Source: Dehalococcoidia bacterium (lineage in GTDB: Bacteria > Chloroflexota > Dehalococcoidia > Lucifugimonadales > JAGWBF01). From it: a stretch of 7,560 nt of DNA. A program made the position numbers and the translations under genes. Shown here piece by piece: positions 7,400 to 7,560 of this stretch. Positions within the stretch are counted from its first letter, which is position 1, and the number at the start of each line of letters is the position of its first letter. The stretch covers positions 1 through 7,560 of the forward strand of contig JAGWBG010000075.1 in assembly GCA_021296015.1 (NCBI GenBank), given 5' to 3'. The notes under the pieces are model-generated. The model worked only from the letters and a program-made list of their open reading frames with translations. It had not been told where the DNA came from and did not search any database.

Positions 7400-7420
7400 G
7401 GTGTGTTTCTCCTTTGTAAA
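7391..7420 (-). promoter_or_regulatory. Candidate promoter for the first glnA
   Basis: On the minus strand TTTACA (7420-7415) resembles a -35 box, followed after 18 bases by TACATA (7396-7391), a weak -10 with three of six consensus bases. A separate TATGAT at 7380-7375 is a better -10 but has no good -35 partner. Either would leave a leader of about 125-140 bases. Confidence 0.25.
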
Positions 7421-7498
7421 ATATCTGTTAACTGCCCCGATGGTGGACTAAACCTTTGCTTTTTGGGCGAGTGTGTCTTAATATATAAGGAGGGTAGT

Positions 7499-7523
7499 GG
7501 TCTCTCTTGATTTAAGAGAGACC
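7499..7523. repeat. Perfect 10-bp hairpin at the right edge
   Basis: GGTCTCTCTT (7499-7508) is the exact reverse complement of AAGAGAGACC (7514-7523), with a GATTT loop. No T-run follows on either strand. It could be an operator, a terminator stem of a gene outside the window, or a dispersed palindrome. Confidence 0.55.
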
Positions 7524-7560
7524 GTGAATCTCAAGTATCGGGTGAATGTTGGGAATGGTA

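Larger units (their letters stand above)
7245..7560. other. Upstream region of the first glnA
   Basis: These 316 bases have no supported gene. They hold the glnA ribosome binding site, a near-palindrome CCCAAATTAGGG (7270-7281) close to the start, the 18-bp inverted repeat (7382-7399) and a perfect hairpin (7499-7523). What lies to the right is unknown. Confidence 0.6.

Noticed and set aside
7497..7560. Possible start of a divergent plus-strand gene (GTG at 7497 after AAGGAGG at 7487-7493)
   Set aside because: Only 21 open codons are visible, spacing from the ribosome-binding-like run is just 3 bases, and a perfect hairpin covers the first codons.

Overview
The window holds a nitrogen-assimilation cluster. 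Three genes are all read leftward on the minus strand: a type I glutamine synthetase with a broken reading frame (7244 to 5837), a second, intact type I glutamine synthetase (5670 to 4294), and the large subunit of glutamate synthase, gltB (from 3626 out through the left edge of the window). No plus-strand gene is supported; the many plus-strand open frames are shadows of the minus-strand genes.

The first synthetase resembles the long GSI-beta form (as in Mycobacterium tuberculosis GlnA1) and the second resembles the M. tuberculosis GlnA2 branch. GTG and TTG starts, GC-rich coding sequence and dispersed palindromic repeats in AT-richer spacers suit a free-living bacterium such as a Chloroflexota or actinobacterium-like lineage. 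This placement is inference from remembered family sequences and is weak.

Region by region: 7245-7560 is the upstream region of the first glnA, with a strong ribosome binding site, a candidate promoter, an 18-bp inverted repeat and a perfect hairpin. 5837-7244 is glnA split by a +1 frame change near 6902-6905, where about 20 bases seem to be missing compared with relatives. 5671-5836 is a short spacer with a GC-rich hairpin. 4294-5670 is the intact glnA2-type gene. 3627-4293 is a 667-base spacer with a short direct repeat, a MITE-like inverted repeat, a 10-bp perfect hairpin, a good promoter for gltB with an operator-like palindrome over its -10 box, and a terminator-like hairpin just before the gltB start. 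1-3626 is gltB, uninterrupted over 1208 codons but lacking its C-terminal domain because the window ends.

Together, glutamine synthetase (ammonium plus glutamate to glutamine) and glutamate synthase (glutamine plus 2-oxoglutarate to two glutamates) make the GS-GOGAT cycle. If the frame break in the first glnA is real, the intact second synthetase, another synthetase elsewhere, or both must supply glutamine. No wholly new system is evident. The points that most deserve a second look are the glnA lesion, the related TGTnA/TnACA palindromes over the -10 boxes of glnA and gltB, and the possible attenuator in the gltB leader.
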